Origin: Bacteroidota bacterium
GTDB lineage: Bacteria > Bacteroidota > Ignavibacteria > SZUA-365
Reading direction: 5' to 3'
Assembly (NCBI GenBank): GCA_018224415.1
Contig: JAGTUZ010000002.1
Location: forward strand, 1-5,596
DNA length: 5,596 nucleotides
The position numbers and the translations under genes are program-made. Positions 1 to 5,596 of this stretch are shown piece by piece. The notes beneath the pieces were generated by a model. It was not told the DNA's origin, did not search any database, and was given only the letters and a program-made list of their open reading frames with translations. How positions within the stretch are numbered: the first letter of the stretch is position 1; each line of letters begins with the position of its first letter.

Positions 1-73
1 AAGATGGAAAGATGGAAAGATGGAAAGATGGAAAGATGGAAAGAAGGGATGATGGGACCCCCTTCGATTCTTC
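1..73. other. Non-coding tail downstream of the operon's last gene
   Basis: This short stretch follows the stop codon of the radical SAM gene, in the direction of transcription. Its left part is the octamer repeat described separately. The remaining 30 or so bases hold no stem followed by a U-rich run on the minus strand, so no intrinsic terminator is visible; the operon may end or continue beyond the left edge. A plus-strand reading frame starts in the repeat at position 4 but is only a translation of the repeat followed by arginine-rich antisense sequence, so I do not call a gene here. Confidence 0.6.
3..42. repeat. Octamer tandem repeat, 5 perfect copies of GATGGAAA
   Basis: Five uninterrupted identical copies of the 8-base unit GATGGAAA run from 3 to 42. 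The two bases before them (AA) fit the end of another unit, so the array probably continues past the left edge of the window. After the fifth copy the pattern decays (GAAGGGATGATGGG). The array is far more A-rich than its surroundings and lies 31 bases past the stop codon of the radical SAM gene. Perfect copies point to recent expansion by replication slippage. Because 8 is not a multiple of 3, copy-number change would shift any reading frame, which argues against a coding role. Confidence 0.95.
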
Positions 74-1087
74 CTATCGGTAGATTTTCAATCCCTCGGT
101 GCAATTCCTGCACATCGGGATGTCGCGTCGTCCCTGGAGCACGCGGAGACGGAAGGCGTGATATTCCTCCGACTGCCAGACGTCGGCGAAGTCGCGTCCG
201 TCGAGCCTGCCGAGCGGATACTCCGCGTTCTTGTCGAAGCAGCAGGGCACAACCACACCTTCCCAGGTGATCACGCTGCGCTCCCACAGCCGCACGCAGC
301 GGTCGCGAAGGGCGCTTTTCGGACGCAGTTCGCCGTCGACCACGTGATAGCGGCTGTATCGTTCGTCACGCGGAAGGAAGCGTTCTGCGCTTTCGAGGGA
401 ATACACCTGCATGGTTTTCAACGCCACACCCGCGTTGTGCTTTTGCGCGAGTCCGCGCAGTTCGGGAATCTGCGACTCGTTCTGCCGCGTGACGAGAAAC
501 TGCAGCGTGACTTCCGTGCGTGCGCGGCGGCCGAAGCGTCGGCGCGTTTCGTCGAGCAGTGCGAGCGCCTCGTGGACTTTCGCCAACGAACCGCCGACGC
601 GATACTCCTCGTACACCTCCTGCGTCAGGCCGTCGAGGGAAACGATCAGACGGTCGAGCCCGGCGTCCAGCAGCGCGTCCACGACTTCCCGGCGCAGGAA
701 ATGCGCGTTGGTGCTGATGGAGACATACATCCGTTTCGCACGTGCGTAGGCGATCATGTCGACGAGGCGGTTGTTGATGAACGGCTCTCCCTGGAAAAAG
801 AGCTGCAGGTAGAATACCTCGCCATGTACCTCGTCGACGATGGCGCGGAAGCGGTCGAAGTCCAACAGGCCAAGGGGACGCACCATGTCACCATTGCCGG
901 ACGGACATTCCGGACATTTGAGATTGCAGCGATTGGTTGGTTCGATGGTGAGTGTGTAGGGACGTCCCCACACGACGCTGCGGCGCAGCAGCAGCGAAAG
1001 GCGATATGACAGCATCACGGCAAGCAGGTTCCCGATGCGGCGCGGTGTGACGCAGCGGACGAGATTCCGGACACTTCGAAGGGTCAT
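74..1087 (-). CDS. Radical SAM protein with C-terminal SPASM-like domain
   Basis: A 337-residue iron-sulfur enzyme that should cleave S-adenosylmethionine to a 5'-deoxyadenosyl radical; the substrate is unknown. The core cluster motif CX3CX2C is C54, C58, C61 (TNRCNLKCPEC), after the typical strand YTLTIEPT. FFQGEPF (97-103) matches the SAM-binding GGEP-type loop, and SISTNA (123-128) and IVSLDG (148-153) are later barrel strands. The C-terminus has C264, G277, C282, C283, C326 and C329; C264-X12-G277-X4-C282 fits the SPASM/twitch rule CX9-15GX4C, and the protein ends eight residues after the last CXXC, so probably one auxiliary [4Fe-4S] cluster. I chose ATG at 1087 because AAAGGA lies 6 bases upstream; the frame stays open to 1372 but that part only overlaps the methyltransferase gene and has no protein-like character. 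It is the last gene of the run. Relatives mature peptides or modify sugars and other small molecules; with glycan-type neighbours the latter seems likelier, but this is inference. Confidence 0.93.
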   Translation of the reverse strand: MTLRSVRNLVRCVTPRRIGNLLAVMLSYRLSLLLRRSVVWGRPYTLTIEPTNRCNLKCPECPSGNGDMVRPLGLLDFDRFRAIVDEVHGEVFYLQLFFQGEPFINNRLVDMIAYARAKRMYVSISTNAHFLRREVVDALLDAGLDRLIVSLDGLTQEVYEEYRVGGSLAKVHEALALLDETRRRFGRRARTEVTLQFLVTRQNESQIPELRGLAQKHNAGVALKTMQVYSLESAERFLPRDERYSRYHVVDGELRPKSALRDRCVRLWERSVITWEGVVVPCCFDKNAEYPLGRLDGRDFADVWQSEEYHAFRLRVLQGRRDIPMCRNCTEGLKIYR

Positions 1088-1093
1088 GAAGAA

Positions 1094-1099
1094 TCCTTT
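1094..1099 (-). promoter_or_regulatory. Ribosome binding site of the radical SAM gene
   Basis: On the minus strand AAAGGA is followed by six bases (TTCTTC) and ATG. It is the clearest Shine-Dalgarno sequence in the window and decides the start of the radical SAM gene at 1087. The other genes start within 1-21 bases of the preceding stop and have weaker sites, consistent with translational coupling. Confidence 0.8.
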
Positions 1100-1113
1100 C
1101 CGGGGAAGCGTCG

Positions 1114-1130
1114 GCGGCGGGGAATGCCGC
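1114..1130 (-). other. Weak hairpin in the leader before the radical SAM gene
   Basis: Within the 58-base gap between the methyltransferase stop and the radical SAM start, GCGGC (1114-1118) and GCCGC (1126-1130) can pair around a 7-base loop. No U-tract follows, so it is not an intrinsic terminator. It could slow ribosomes or affect mRNA stability between the two genes, but a 5-bp GC stem is easily expected by chance in DNA this rich in GC. Confidence 0.25.
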
Positions 1131-1145
1131 GGACGGCGGAGGCGG

Positions 1146-1982
1146 TCACGCCCCGTCTTTCCGGCACACGAGGTACCAGGACGGCGCGATCCAAGTGTTA
1201 TAAAAGCCGGCGTCGTCGCTGACGAGATCAGTGACGAACCGGTGGAGGCCCGAACGACGCAGCACATCGACCGCGCGGAGATGCATGTCGCTCCACACCA
1301 ACGCGCGTGGCTGCTCGAACAGCCGGCGTGCCATGAAACGGTTGTGCAGTGTGGGCTGCAGTCCGCTTGCATGCAGCAGTCCCGTCAGTTCGTCGAAGGA
1401 CAGCAACTGGGCGAGGTCGTCGCGCCAGGCGTCGGCCGGACGCTTGCGCTTGAGCACCTCGCGCAGCCGGGGTCGGGAGTACAGGCTCACCAGGGGCAAT
1501 CCGAAATGCGGATCCGAAACGACGTTGGCGACCGACTGCCGGTTTGGCGTGCTCATATACAGCACGCCCTTCGGCGCGAGCACGCGTGCGAGTTCCGCGA
1601 GTACTTCGGAGGGTGCGGTGACATGCTCGATCACATCCTGCAGCACGATGGCGTCGAAGGAATCGTCGGGGTAGGGGAGGGCTTCGAGATCCGCCTCCTC
1701 GACGTCGATGTCGGGAAGCGTATGCCGCACGGCGTCGAGCCGTGCGGGATTGCGGTCAACGGCGATGACGTCGGCGCCGCGCGCGTTCAGGGCGGCGCTG
1801 CTCCCTCCGACGCCGCAGCCGGCGTCGAGCACAACGGCGCCGTGGAGGTCGCAGTGCAATGCAATCGCATCGCACACGGCCTCCCCGCGCAGGCGGGCCT
1901 GGTCGATGGCACGCTGCCAGCGCGTGTAGTCGGGATGCGCGGTGTCGATTTCGTAAACGGATTCGAAAACAGGTTCAGTCAC
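1146..1982 (-). CDS. Class I SAM-dependent methyltransferase
   Basis: A 278-residue soluble enzyme with a Rossmann-type SAM-binding fold. Motif I is VVLDAGCGVGG (50-60); the acidic residue closing the second strand, which binds the SAM ribose, is D76 (VIAVDRNP); D98 lies in the next loop; DSFDAIVLQDVIEH (107-120) is the strand and helix typical of the Methyltransf_11/23 group, and MSTPNR (143-148) follows. The C-terminal half (150-278) is a substrate region ending in the aromatic stretch FYNTWIAPSWYLV. It lacks features that name a substrate; UbiG-type labels would rest only on the common core. The start is GTG at 1982, three bases after the glycosyltransferase stop (TGA ACC GTG), with only a poor GGAAA upstream, so translation is probably coupled. 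The overlapping ATG at the end of the glycosyltransferase is in another frame and soon hits a stop. O-methylation of a sugar or lipid precursor is an inference from its neighbours. Confidence 0.92.
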   Translation of the reverse strand: MTEPVFESVYEIDTAHPDYTRWQRAIDQARLRGEAVCDAIALHCDLHGAVVLDAGCGVGGSSAALNARGADVIAVDRNPARLDAVRHTLPDIDVEEADLEALPYPDDSFDAIVLQDVIEHVTAPSEVLAELARVLAPKGVLYMSTPNRQSVANVVSDPHFGLPLVSLYSRPRLREVLKRKRPADAWRDDLAQLLSFDELTGLLHASGLQPTLHNRFMARRLFEQPRALVWSDMHLRAVDVLRRSGLHRFVTDLVSDDAGFYNTWIAPSWYLVCRKDGA

Positions 1983-1985
1983 GGT

Positions 1986-3134
1986 TCATTTCCAATGGGG
2001 CGGTTTGACAAACGACGTGAAACCGGTCAGGGCAGAAAAGAAAATATGCAATCCCTCGCTCAACGCAAGGGGCAGGCGGCGAGAATTTCCGTCCATCCAT
2101 TTCACCGCATGCGCGAGAAAGTTCGTGTCGTACCAGAGTTTCCACAGCCAGAACAGCAGGGGAAGCACGCGCGCGGGTCCCTCGATCAGCACCGTCAGCA
2201 CGACGGCGAGCAGTGGCACGAGCAGTTCCGCCGCGACGAATGCGCCGAGCAACAACGCCGCGCGGCCGCGATACGCCGATGAAACACGGTAATGCCGCAT
2301 CTTCTGCACAAACAGCGCGCGCCAGTCCGCAGGTGTGGCGGAGCGCACCATCGCGTCCTTGCGCGTGCAGGTGCCGACGCGGCAGCCCGCCGCGACCAAA
2401 CGCTGCAGCAGCAGGTCGTCGTCTCCGCCGAGCTGCGCGTACAGCGGCGGCAGTCCGCCCGAACGCGTGTAGACCGCGCGGGTGAAACCCCAGCTGCGGC
2501 CGCTGGCCATGTACGGCAGTCCCGACGCCGCGGCCGCGACGGCCAGCATCGTCGTCCTGCGCGATTCGAACGCCGCATATGACGCGGCGAGCCCGCGCGA
2601 CGCTCCGGCGTCGAGAGGCGCTGCGGCATCCAGCGGCGCGAGTCCGACCACGGCGTCGGCGCCCGAAGAAAAGGACTCACGCATCCCCTTAATCCAGAAC
2701 GGTCCCGGCACGCAGTCGGCGTCGGTGAGCAGGATGGTGTCGTGCCGCGCCTCGCTGATGCCGAGATGCAGCGCGTGTTTTTTTGGCGAGACGTCGGGCG
2801 GCGTCGCCTCCACGCGTTGCACGCGCAGGTCGAGCCGACCCGCGAAGGCGCGGGCGATGGCGCCGGTCTGGTCCGTCGAACGGTCGTCGACCACCACCAC
2901 CTCGAAATCCTGTTTCGCGGCATCTTGCGCGCACAGCGCCTCCAGCAGCGCGCCGATATTCCTCGCCTCGTCATGCGCGGCGATCACCACCGACACCGCG
3001 CGTCCGTCGTCGCGCGCAGGCGGCTGCCGCAGCGCCTTCATCCAGCCGCGATAGGCCAGCATGAACAGCAGCGAGCTGAACACCGCCGCGACGGCACCGA
3101 CTGTCAGGATGATTTCGATGGCGATGGATGGCAT
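1986..3134 (-). CDS. Membrane-anchored family 2 glycosyltransferase
   Basis: A 382-residue inverting glycosyltransferase with a GT-A fold. Residues 5-28 form an N-terminal membrane helix. The catalytic domain runs from about 46 to 285: SVVIAAHDE (48-56) begins it, VVDDRSTD (81-88) holds the nucleotide-binding aspartates, DAD (138-140) is the metal-binding DXD, GGDDD (236-240) supplies the catalytic base region, and QKMRHYR (277-283) replaces the usual QXXRW with histidine at the Trp position. Hydrophobic segments at about 293-317 and 322-333, and possibly 362-376, place it at the inner face of the cytoplasmic membrane. This layout is shared with glycosyltransferases that act on lipid acceptors (ceramide, hopanoid or carotenoid type) and with synthases of the cellulose/PNAG type; the short C-terminal part fits a lipid glycosyltransferase better than a processive synthase. 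ATG at 3134 lies 7 bases after the preceding stop, with AAAGGG about 11 bases upstream. The sugar donor and acceptor cannot be told from sequence. Confidence 0.93.
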   Translation of the reverse strand: MPSIAIEIILTVGAVAAVFSSLLFMLAYRGWMKALRQPPARDDGRAVSVVIAAHDEARNIGALLEALCAQDAAKQDFEVVVVDDRSTDQTGAIARAFAGRLDLRVQRVEATPPDVSPKKHALHLGISEARHDTILLTDADCVPGPFWIKGMRESFSSGADAVVGLAPLDAAAPLDAGASRGLAASYAAFESRRTTMLAVAAAASGLPYMASGRSWGFTRAVYTRSGGLPPLYAQLGGDDDLLLQRLVAAGCRVGTCTRKDAMVRSATPADWRALFVQKMRHYRVSSAYRGRAALLLGAFVAAELLVPLLAVVLTVLIEGPARVLPLLFWLWKLWYDTNFLAHAVKWMDGNSRRLPLALSEGLHIFFSALTGFTSFVKPPHWK

Positions 3135-3141
3135 GGTTGTT

Positions 3142-3693
3142 TCAGCCCTTTGTGTCCGTTATACCGGGCGTTCCAAACTGCTCCGGATTGCCGGTCTCGT
3201 GCCATCCCGCGGGCACGAATGGAATCAGTTCGATATTGCGTTCGGCGAGATGCAGTTCGGTCACGCGTTTGACCTCCTGTCGCTGCGCGTAGCTGAGGTT
3301 CGACAACGGAAGAAAGACGGTTGCATCATCGTCGAGCAAACATCGCATCCCCGAGGCCTCGTGACGAACGCCGCGCAGCCGTTCCCAGCGCAGCGCATGT
3401 TCCGAGATCGGGGGTCGCCATTGCTGGAAGTACTCGACGCCATCGATCAGCCGCCAGGACAGGCCCGCCTCCCCGATGCGCAGGTACAACGACTTGAGAT
3501 AACGAAGGCGATAGGCCGATTGAAGCATCAGGAAGGTGAAGAAGAGCAACTGGAATGATCCGAAGGATGGATCGTGTGTGATTCCCCATCCCATCATCCA
3601 CAGCAGAAGCGCGATGAGGAGCATGCTCAGGAAAAAGAAAATCCAATGGCGTTTCTGAAGGGGGAGCATCAGCTTGATGTCGAGTTCGCGCAT
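3142..3693 (-). CDS. Small two-helix membrane protein, possible PH-like domain
   Basis: A 183-residue protein that I cannot assign to a named family. A short basic N-terminus is followed by two membrane helices at about 17-38 and 44-60, then a soluble part rich in alternating strands. LRIGEAGLSWR (71-81), ALRWERLRGVRHEA (100-113), MRCLLDDDATVFLPLSNLSY (116-135) and a closing helix at 136-150 resemble the strand order of bacterial PH-like domains attached to two helices (bPH2/YcxB style), where a tryptophan-containing 'W..+..V' strand is typical. This fold match is by eye only. The C-terminal 25 residues look disordered. It is read between the transporter (21 bases upstream) and the glycosyltransferase (7 bases downstream), so it may be an accessory subunit of either. 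ATG at 3693 has only a weak GAAG upstream; ATG nine codons on is an alternative. Confidence 0.85.
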   Translation of the reverse strand: MRELDIKLMLPLQKRHWIFFFLSMLLIALLLWMMGWGITHDPSFGSFQLLFFTFLMLQSAYRLRYLKSLYLRIGEAGLSWRLIDGVEYFQQWRPPISEHALRWERLRGVRHEASGMRCLLDDDATVFLPLSNLSYAQRQEVKRVTELHLAERNIELIPFVPAGWHETGNPEQFGTPGITDTKG

Positions 3694-3714
3694 GGGATGT
3701 TACTTCACTCAGGT

Positions 3715-5076
3715 TCAATGGTCGTTACGGGTTGTGCCGGTGCCCGCGATGGCATCGCGAATGGCCCGCAGCATGGGCGGCGTGAGCCAGGCGTTGGCAA
3801 CGAGGCGTCCGGTGACGAGGGCGATGGCAGCCGCGACGGCGCCGACGGCGTCGAACACCCCGATGGCGACGGCGAGCGTGACGATGATGAAGCCGACTTC
3901 CAGCGCCGTGCCCAGTGTGACCGGCGACGTGCGGCGCGTGGCCACCAGCACCGAGCGCTGGAAGGACAGCAGCACCGAAGTCGCCGGAATCAGCACCATG
4001 ATCTGTGCCGGAAGCAGGGCGATCCCTGCCAGCGTGTCGGAAAGTCCGGACAGGTCACTGAACCACACTCCCGACAGCGGGGTGAAGACGATCAGCGCCA
4101 GTCCCGTCGTAGCCGCGGCGCCCAGTCCGACCGCGAAATTCCGCACCGGCACGAAATGCTCCATCCGTTTGCCGAAGCGGGCGATGGCAACTTCCTGATA
4201 AGACAATCCGAAACTCCGGAACAGGAAGACCAGCGAGTTCACCACCGGCATCACGGCCAGCGATTCCAGCGGCAGGCGGGACTGGCCGAGGAAAAACGTG
4301 ATCATCGGATGCACGCCGAGGGCGAGGATGGAGGTCATGGCCAGCGGATAGTAGAAACGCAGGATGCCGGCGTAACCCAGGGTTTCCGTCGCGGGATCGT
4401 CACCGGCCGCGAGCAGGCGGCGAATGGCGCCGTGTGCCATGACGCGGCTGGCGAGGGCCTCGATTGTCACACCCGCCGACAGGGCAAGCGCACCGACGGC
4501 GGCGCCGGGCAGGTCGCTCCACAGTGCGACGGCAAGTGCCGTGGCGGTCATCGTGCCCAGGCGGATCACCGTGCCGTAGGCCACGCGTCGCGTCTGGTTG
4601 CCTCGGATGAGCAGTCCCTGCGCGAAGCGGCGGAAGCCGATCGCCGCCGGCCAGGGCAGCAGCAGCGCGGTGGCGAGATGCGTCAGGTCGGCCACATGCG
4701 GCGGCAGACCGATCAGGTCGCGTGCGAGGAAGGAAAATACTGGCGGAAATATCACCACGAGCATCACGGCGGTGATGCCGCCGTTGAGCATCCAGGTGAA
4801 ATTCCTCAGGCGGCGGTAGGAAAGGCGGTCGGAAACAAGCGCCGTCGACGCGCTCATCATCATGATGATCGGCGCCTCGACCAGCAGCGCGAAGGAGAAG
4901 GCCACGCCGTAGGCGGCGAGATTTTCCTTGGCGTCCGCCAGCCGTGCGATGACAGCGGCGAGGAAGGGTCCCTCGATCGACATCATCAGCCACGTCGCCA
5001 TCAACGGCATCCAGAACAGCAGGATCGCGCGTGTGGTGAGCGGTGTGTCGTCACGGGTGGAGGCGTTCGCGCTCAT
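3715..5076 (-). CDS. Polytopic MATE-like / ANKH-like transporter or flippase
   Basis: A 453-residue integral membrane protein with about 12 hydrophobic helices, the usual size of MATE, MurJ and Wzx-type carriers of the MOP superfamily. Its two halves look like a duplication: FWMPLMAT (21-28) ... ENLAAYGVAFSFALLVEAP (51-69) parallels FYYPLAMTSI (241-250) ... ESLAVMPVVNSLVFLFRSFG (271-290). The motif LAAYGVAFSF with a following aspartate-arginine (D83, R84), and FRRFAQGLLIRGNQTRRVAYG (148-168), recall the ANKH (progressive ankylosis) branch as I remember it more than drug-efflux MATE proteins; this needs a profile search. The substrate is unknown: candidates are an anion such as citrate or pyrophosphate, a drug, or a lipid-linked product of the neighbouring glycosyltransferase. 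ATG at 5076 lies one base after the phosphatase stop (TGA C ATG), so coupling is likely. The frame stays open to 5262, but that part is arginine/serine/threonine-rich antisense-style sequence overlapping the phosphatase. Confidence 0.88.
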   Translation of the reverse strand: MSANASTRDDTPLTTRAILLFWMPLMATWLMMSIEGPFLAAVIARLADAKENLAAYGVAFSFALLVEAPIIMMMSASTALVSDRLSYRRLRNFTWMLNGGITAVMLVVIFPPVFSFLARDLIGLPPHVADLTHLATALLLPWPAAIGFRRFAQGLLIRGNQTRRVAYGTVIRLGTMTATALAVALWSDLPGAAVGALALSAGVTIEALASRVMAHGAIRRLLAAGDDPATETLGYAGILRFYYPLAMTSILALGVHPMITFFLGQSRLPLESLAVMPVVNSLVFLFRSFGLSYQEVAIARFGKRMEHFVPVRNFAVGLGAAATTGLALIVFTPLSGVWFSDLSGLSDTLAGIALLPAQIMVLIPATSVLLSFQRSVLVATRRTSPVTLGTALEVGFIIVTLAVAIGVFDAVGAVAAAIALVTGRLVANAWLTPPMLRAIRDAIAGTGTTRNDH

Positions 5077-5077
5077 G

Positions 5078-5596
5078 TCAACACTCTGCGACGAGGAAGG
5101 TGACGTCGTCGTCGATGAAGTCCATGTCCTGGTACGCTGACACGCGCTCGTAGATCTGCCGCGCCGCCGCGTCGGCCCCGCCATCGGCCGTGAGAAGGGC
5201 CTGTTCAAGACGCGCGAGTCCGAATTCCTCGCCCGTGGCGTTGCCCGCCTCCAGCACACCATCGGTGTACAGCAGGAGCAGCGTACCCGGCGCGATATCC
5301 ACTGTTTCCTCGTCGTAGCGGCTGCCGGAGAAGACGCCGAGCGGACGACCGCCGGACTCCAGACGCCGCAGAGTCCGTGCCTGCCGCAGAGTCCGTGCCT
5401 GCGGCAGAGTCCGTGCCTGCGGCGGATCGTCGGTCTGCCGCGTCACATCCGGCGCGCACAGAAGCACCGGGGGATGTGCCGCGACGGCGGCGCGCAGGCG
5501 TCCCTGCTTCAGATGCAGGAAGGCAGCGGTGGCGTACTGGACGTCGTGGGTGTTCCGCAGGCTTTCATACATCTTCTGGTTGATCGTTCCGGCGAG
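5078..5596 (-). CDS. PP2C/SpoIIE-type serine phosphatase, C-terminal part (partial)
   Basis: The reading frame is open to the right edge, so only the last 172 residues are visible; the N-terminal sensor or regulatory region and the first metal-binding aspartates lie outside. What is seen matches the end of the RsbU/SpoIIE phosphatase domain: INQKMYESL, the strand FLHLKQGRLRAAVAAHPPVLL (26-46), GGRPLGVF (82-89), PGTLLLLYTDGVLEAGN (103-119) with the metal-binding aspartate of TDG, GEEFG (122-126), and the closing DDDVTFLV (162-169). Such enzymes remove phosphate from serine or threonine of anti-sigma-factor antagonists in partner-switching pathways. The usual NAGHPPP is AAHPPV here. Between HPPVLL and GGRPLG, where relatives have a short loop, there is an extended loop built partly of three QARTLP/R hexapeptides. 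The internal ATG at 5572 is not the start, since LAGTINQK upstream is also family-like. It is followed at once by the transporter gene. Confidence 0.93.
   Translation of the reverse strand, partial: LAGTINQKMYESLRNTHDVQYATAAFLHLKQGRLRAAVAAHPPVLLCAPDVTRQTDDPPQARTLPQARTLRQARTLRRLESGGRPLGVFSGSRYDEETVDIAPGTLLLLYTDGVLEAGNATGEEFGLARLEQALLTADGGADAAARQIYERVSAYQDMDFIDDDVTFLVAEC
5365..5418 (-). repeat. In-frame 18-base tandem repeat, 3 copies, in the phosphatase gene
   Basis: Units are 5365-5382 and 5383-5400, which are identical, and 5401-5418, which differs at one base (5403, G for C). A decayed start of a fourth unit follows. On the coding strand they encode the hexapeptides QARTLP, QARTLR, QARTLR (visible residues 60-77); the single base difference makes the proline/arginine change. 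Being a multiple of three, copy changes would lengthen or shorten the loop without breaking the frame. The position is the loop between the HPPVLL and GGRPLG strands of the phosphatase fold. Confidence 0.95.

Noticed and set aside
1..73. Intrinsic terminator after the radical SAM gene
   Set aside because: Only a GGG/CCC pairing of three bases is possible and no U-rich run follows it on the minus strand.
4..270. Plus-strand open frame beginning in the octamer repeat
   Set aside because: It is the translation of the repeat joined to arginine-rich antisense sequence of the radical SAM gene.
158..1009. 283-codon open frame on the plus strand
   Set aside because: It is antisense to the radical SAM gene and has no family signature.
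1088..1372. N-terminal extension of the radical SAM protein up to 1372
   Set aside because: The extra 95 residues overlap the methyltransferase gene, are rich in Cys, Ser, Arg and Thr, and lie upstream of a good ribosome binding site and ATG at 1087.
1146..1982. Naming the methyltransferase UbiG
   Set aside because: Only the general SAM-binding core matches; no ubiquinone or menaquinone genes are nearby and the C-terminal half is different in character.
1035..2282. 415-codon open frame on the plus strand
   Set aside because: It spans three gene boundaries antisense to the methyltransferase and glycosyltransferase, with no recognisable motif; the minus-strand genes carry full catalytic motifs.
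2195..2974. 259-codon minus-strand open frame inside the glycosyltransferase
   Set aside because: It is the shifted frame of the glycosyltransferase, extremely rich in arginine and without motifs.
3574..5103. 509-codon open frame on the plus strand
   Set aside because: It lies antisense to the transporter, and its translation is a low-complexity mix of His, Arg, Gly, Gln and Glu without domains. This is a typical by-product of a GC-rich gene on the other strand.
5077..5262. N-terminal extension of the transporter up to 5262
   Set aside because: The extra 62 residues are arginine- and serine-rich and overlap the well-supported end of the phosphatase; ATG at 5076 gives the usual carrier length.

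Overview
The window is GC-rich (about 60-65% by eye) bacterial DNA. All six genes I can support lie on the minus strand, so they are transcribed from the right edge towards the left. Gene order in the direction of transcription is: the C-terminal part of a PP2C/SpoIIE-type serine phosphatase (cut by the right edge), a 12-helix MATE-like/ANKH-like transporter, a small two-helix membrane protein with a possible PH-like soluble part, a membrane-anchored family 2 glycosyltransferase, a class I SAM-dependent methyltransferase, and a radical SAM protein with a C-terminal SPASM-like cysteine region. Gaps between stop and start codons are 1, 21, 7, 3 and 58 bases, so this looks like one operon with much translational coupling. 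Its promoter lies outside the window. The host cannot be named from the sequence. Gene style, high GC and the octamer repeat at the left edge would fit a free-living Gram-negative bacterium, perhaps of the Bacteroidetes/Chlorobi/Ignavibacteria side, but this is a weak guess.

Layout from left to right: 1-73 is non-coding and holds five perfect copies of an 8-base repeat; 74-1087 radical SAM/SPASM protein; 1088-1145 a short leader with a clear ribosome binding site and a weak hairpin; 1146-1982 methyltransferase (GTG start); 1986-3134 glycosyltransferase; 3142-3693 small membrane protein; 3715-5076 transporter; 5078-5596 phosphatase C-terminus, which carries an in-frame 18-base tandem repeat. 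No stretch over 300 bases lacks a gene. I see no RNA genes, CRISPR arrays, insertion sequences or convincing terminators.

Together the genes suggest a small envelope-modification module. The glycosyltransferase would add a sugar to a lipid or isoprenoid carrier at the inner face of the membrane, the methyltransferase and radical SAM enzyme would tailor the product, and the transporter could move it across the membrane. The phosphatase at the head of the run may link it to a partner-switching or stress-signalling pathway. The enzyme classes are well supported by motifs; the shared pathway is an inference from gene order alone. The least familiar points are the ANKH-like transporter, the unrecognised membrane protein beside it, and the repeat expansion inside the phosphatase domain.
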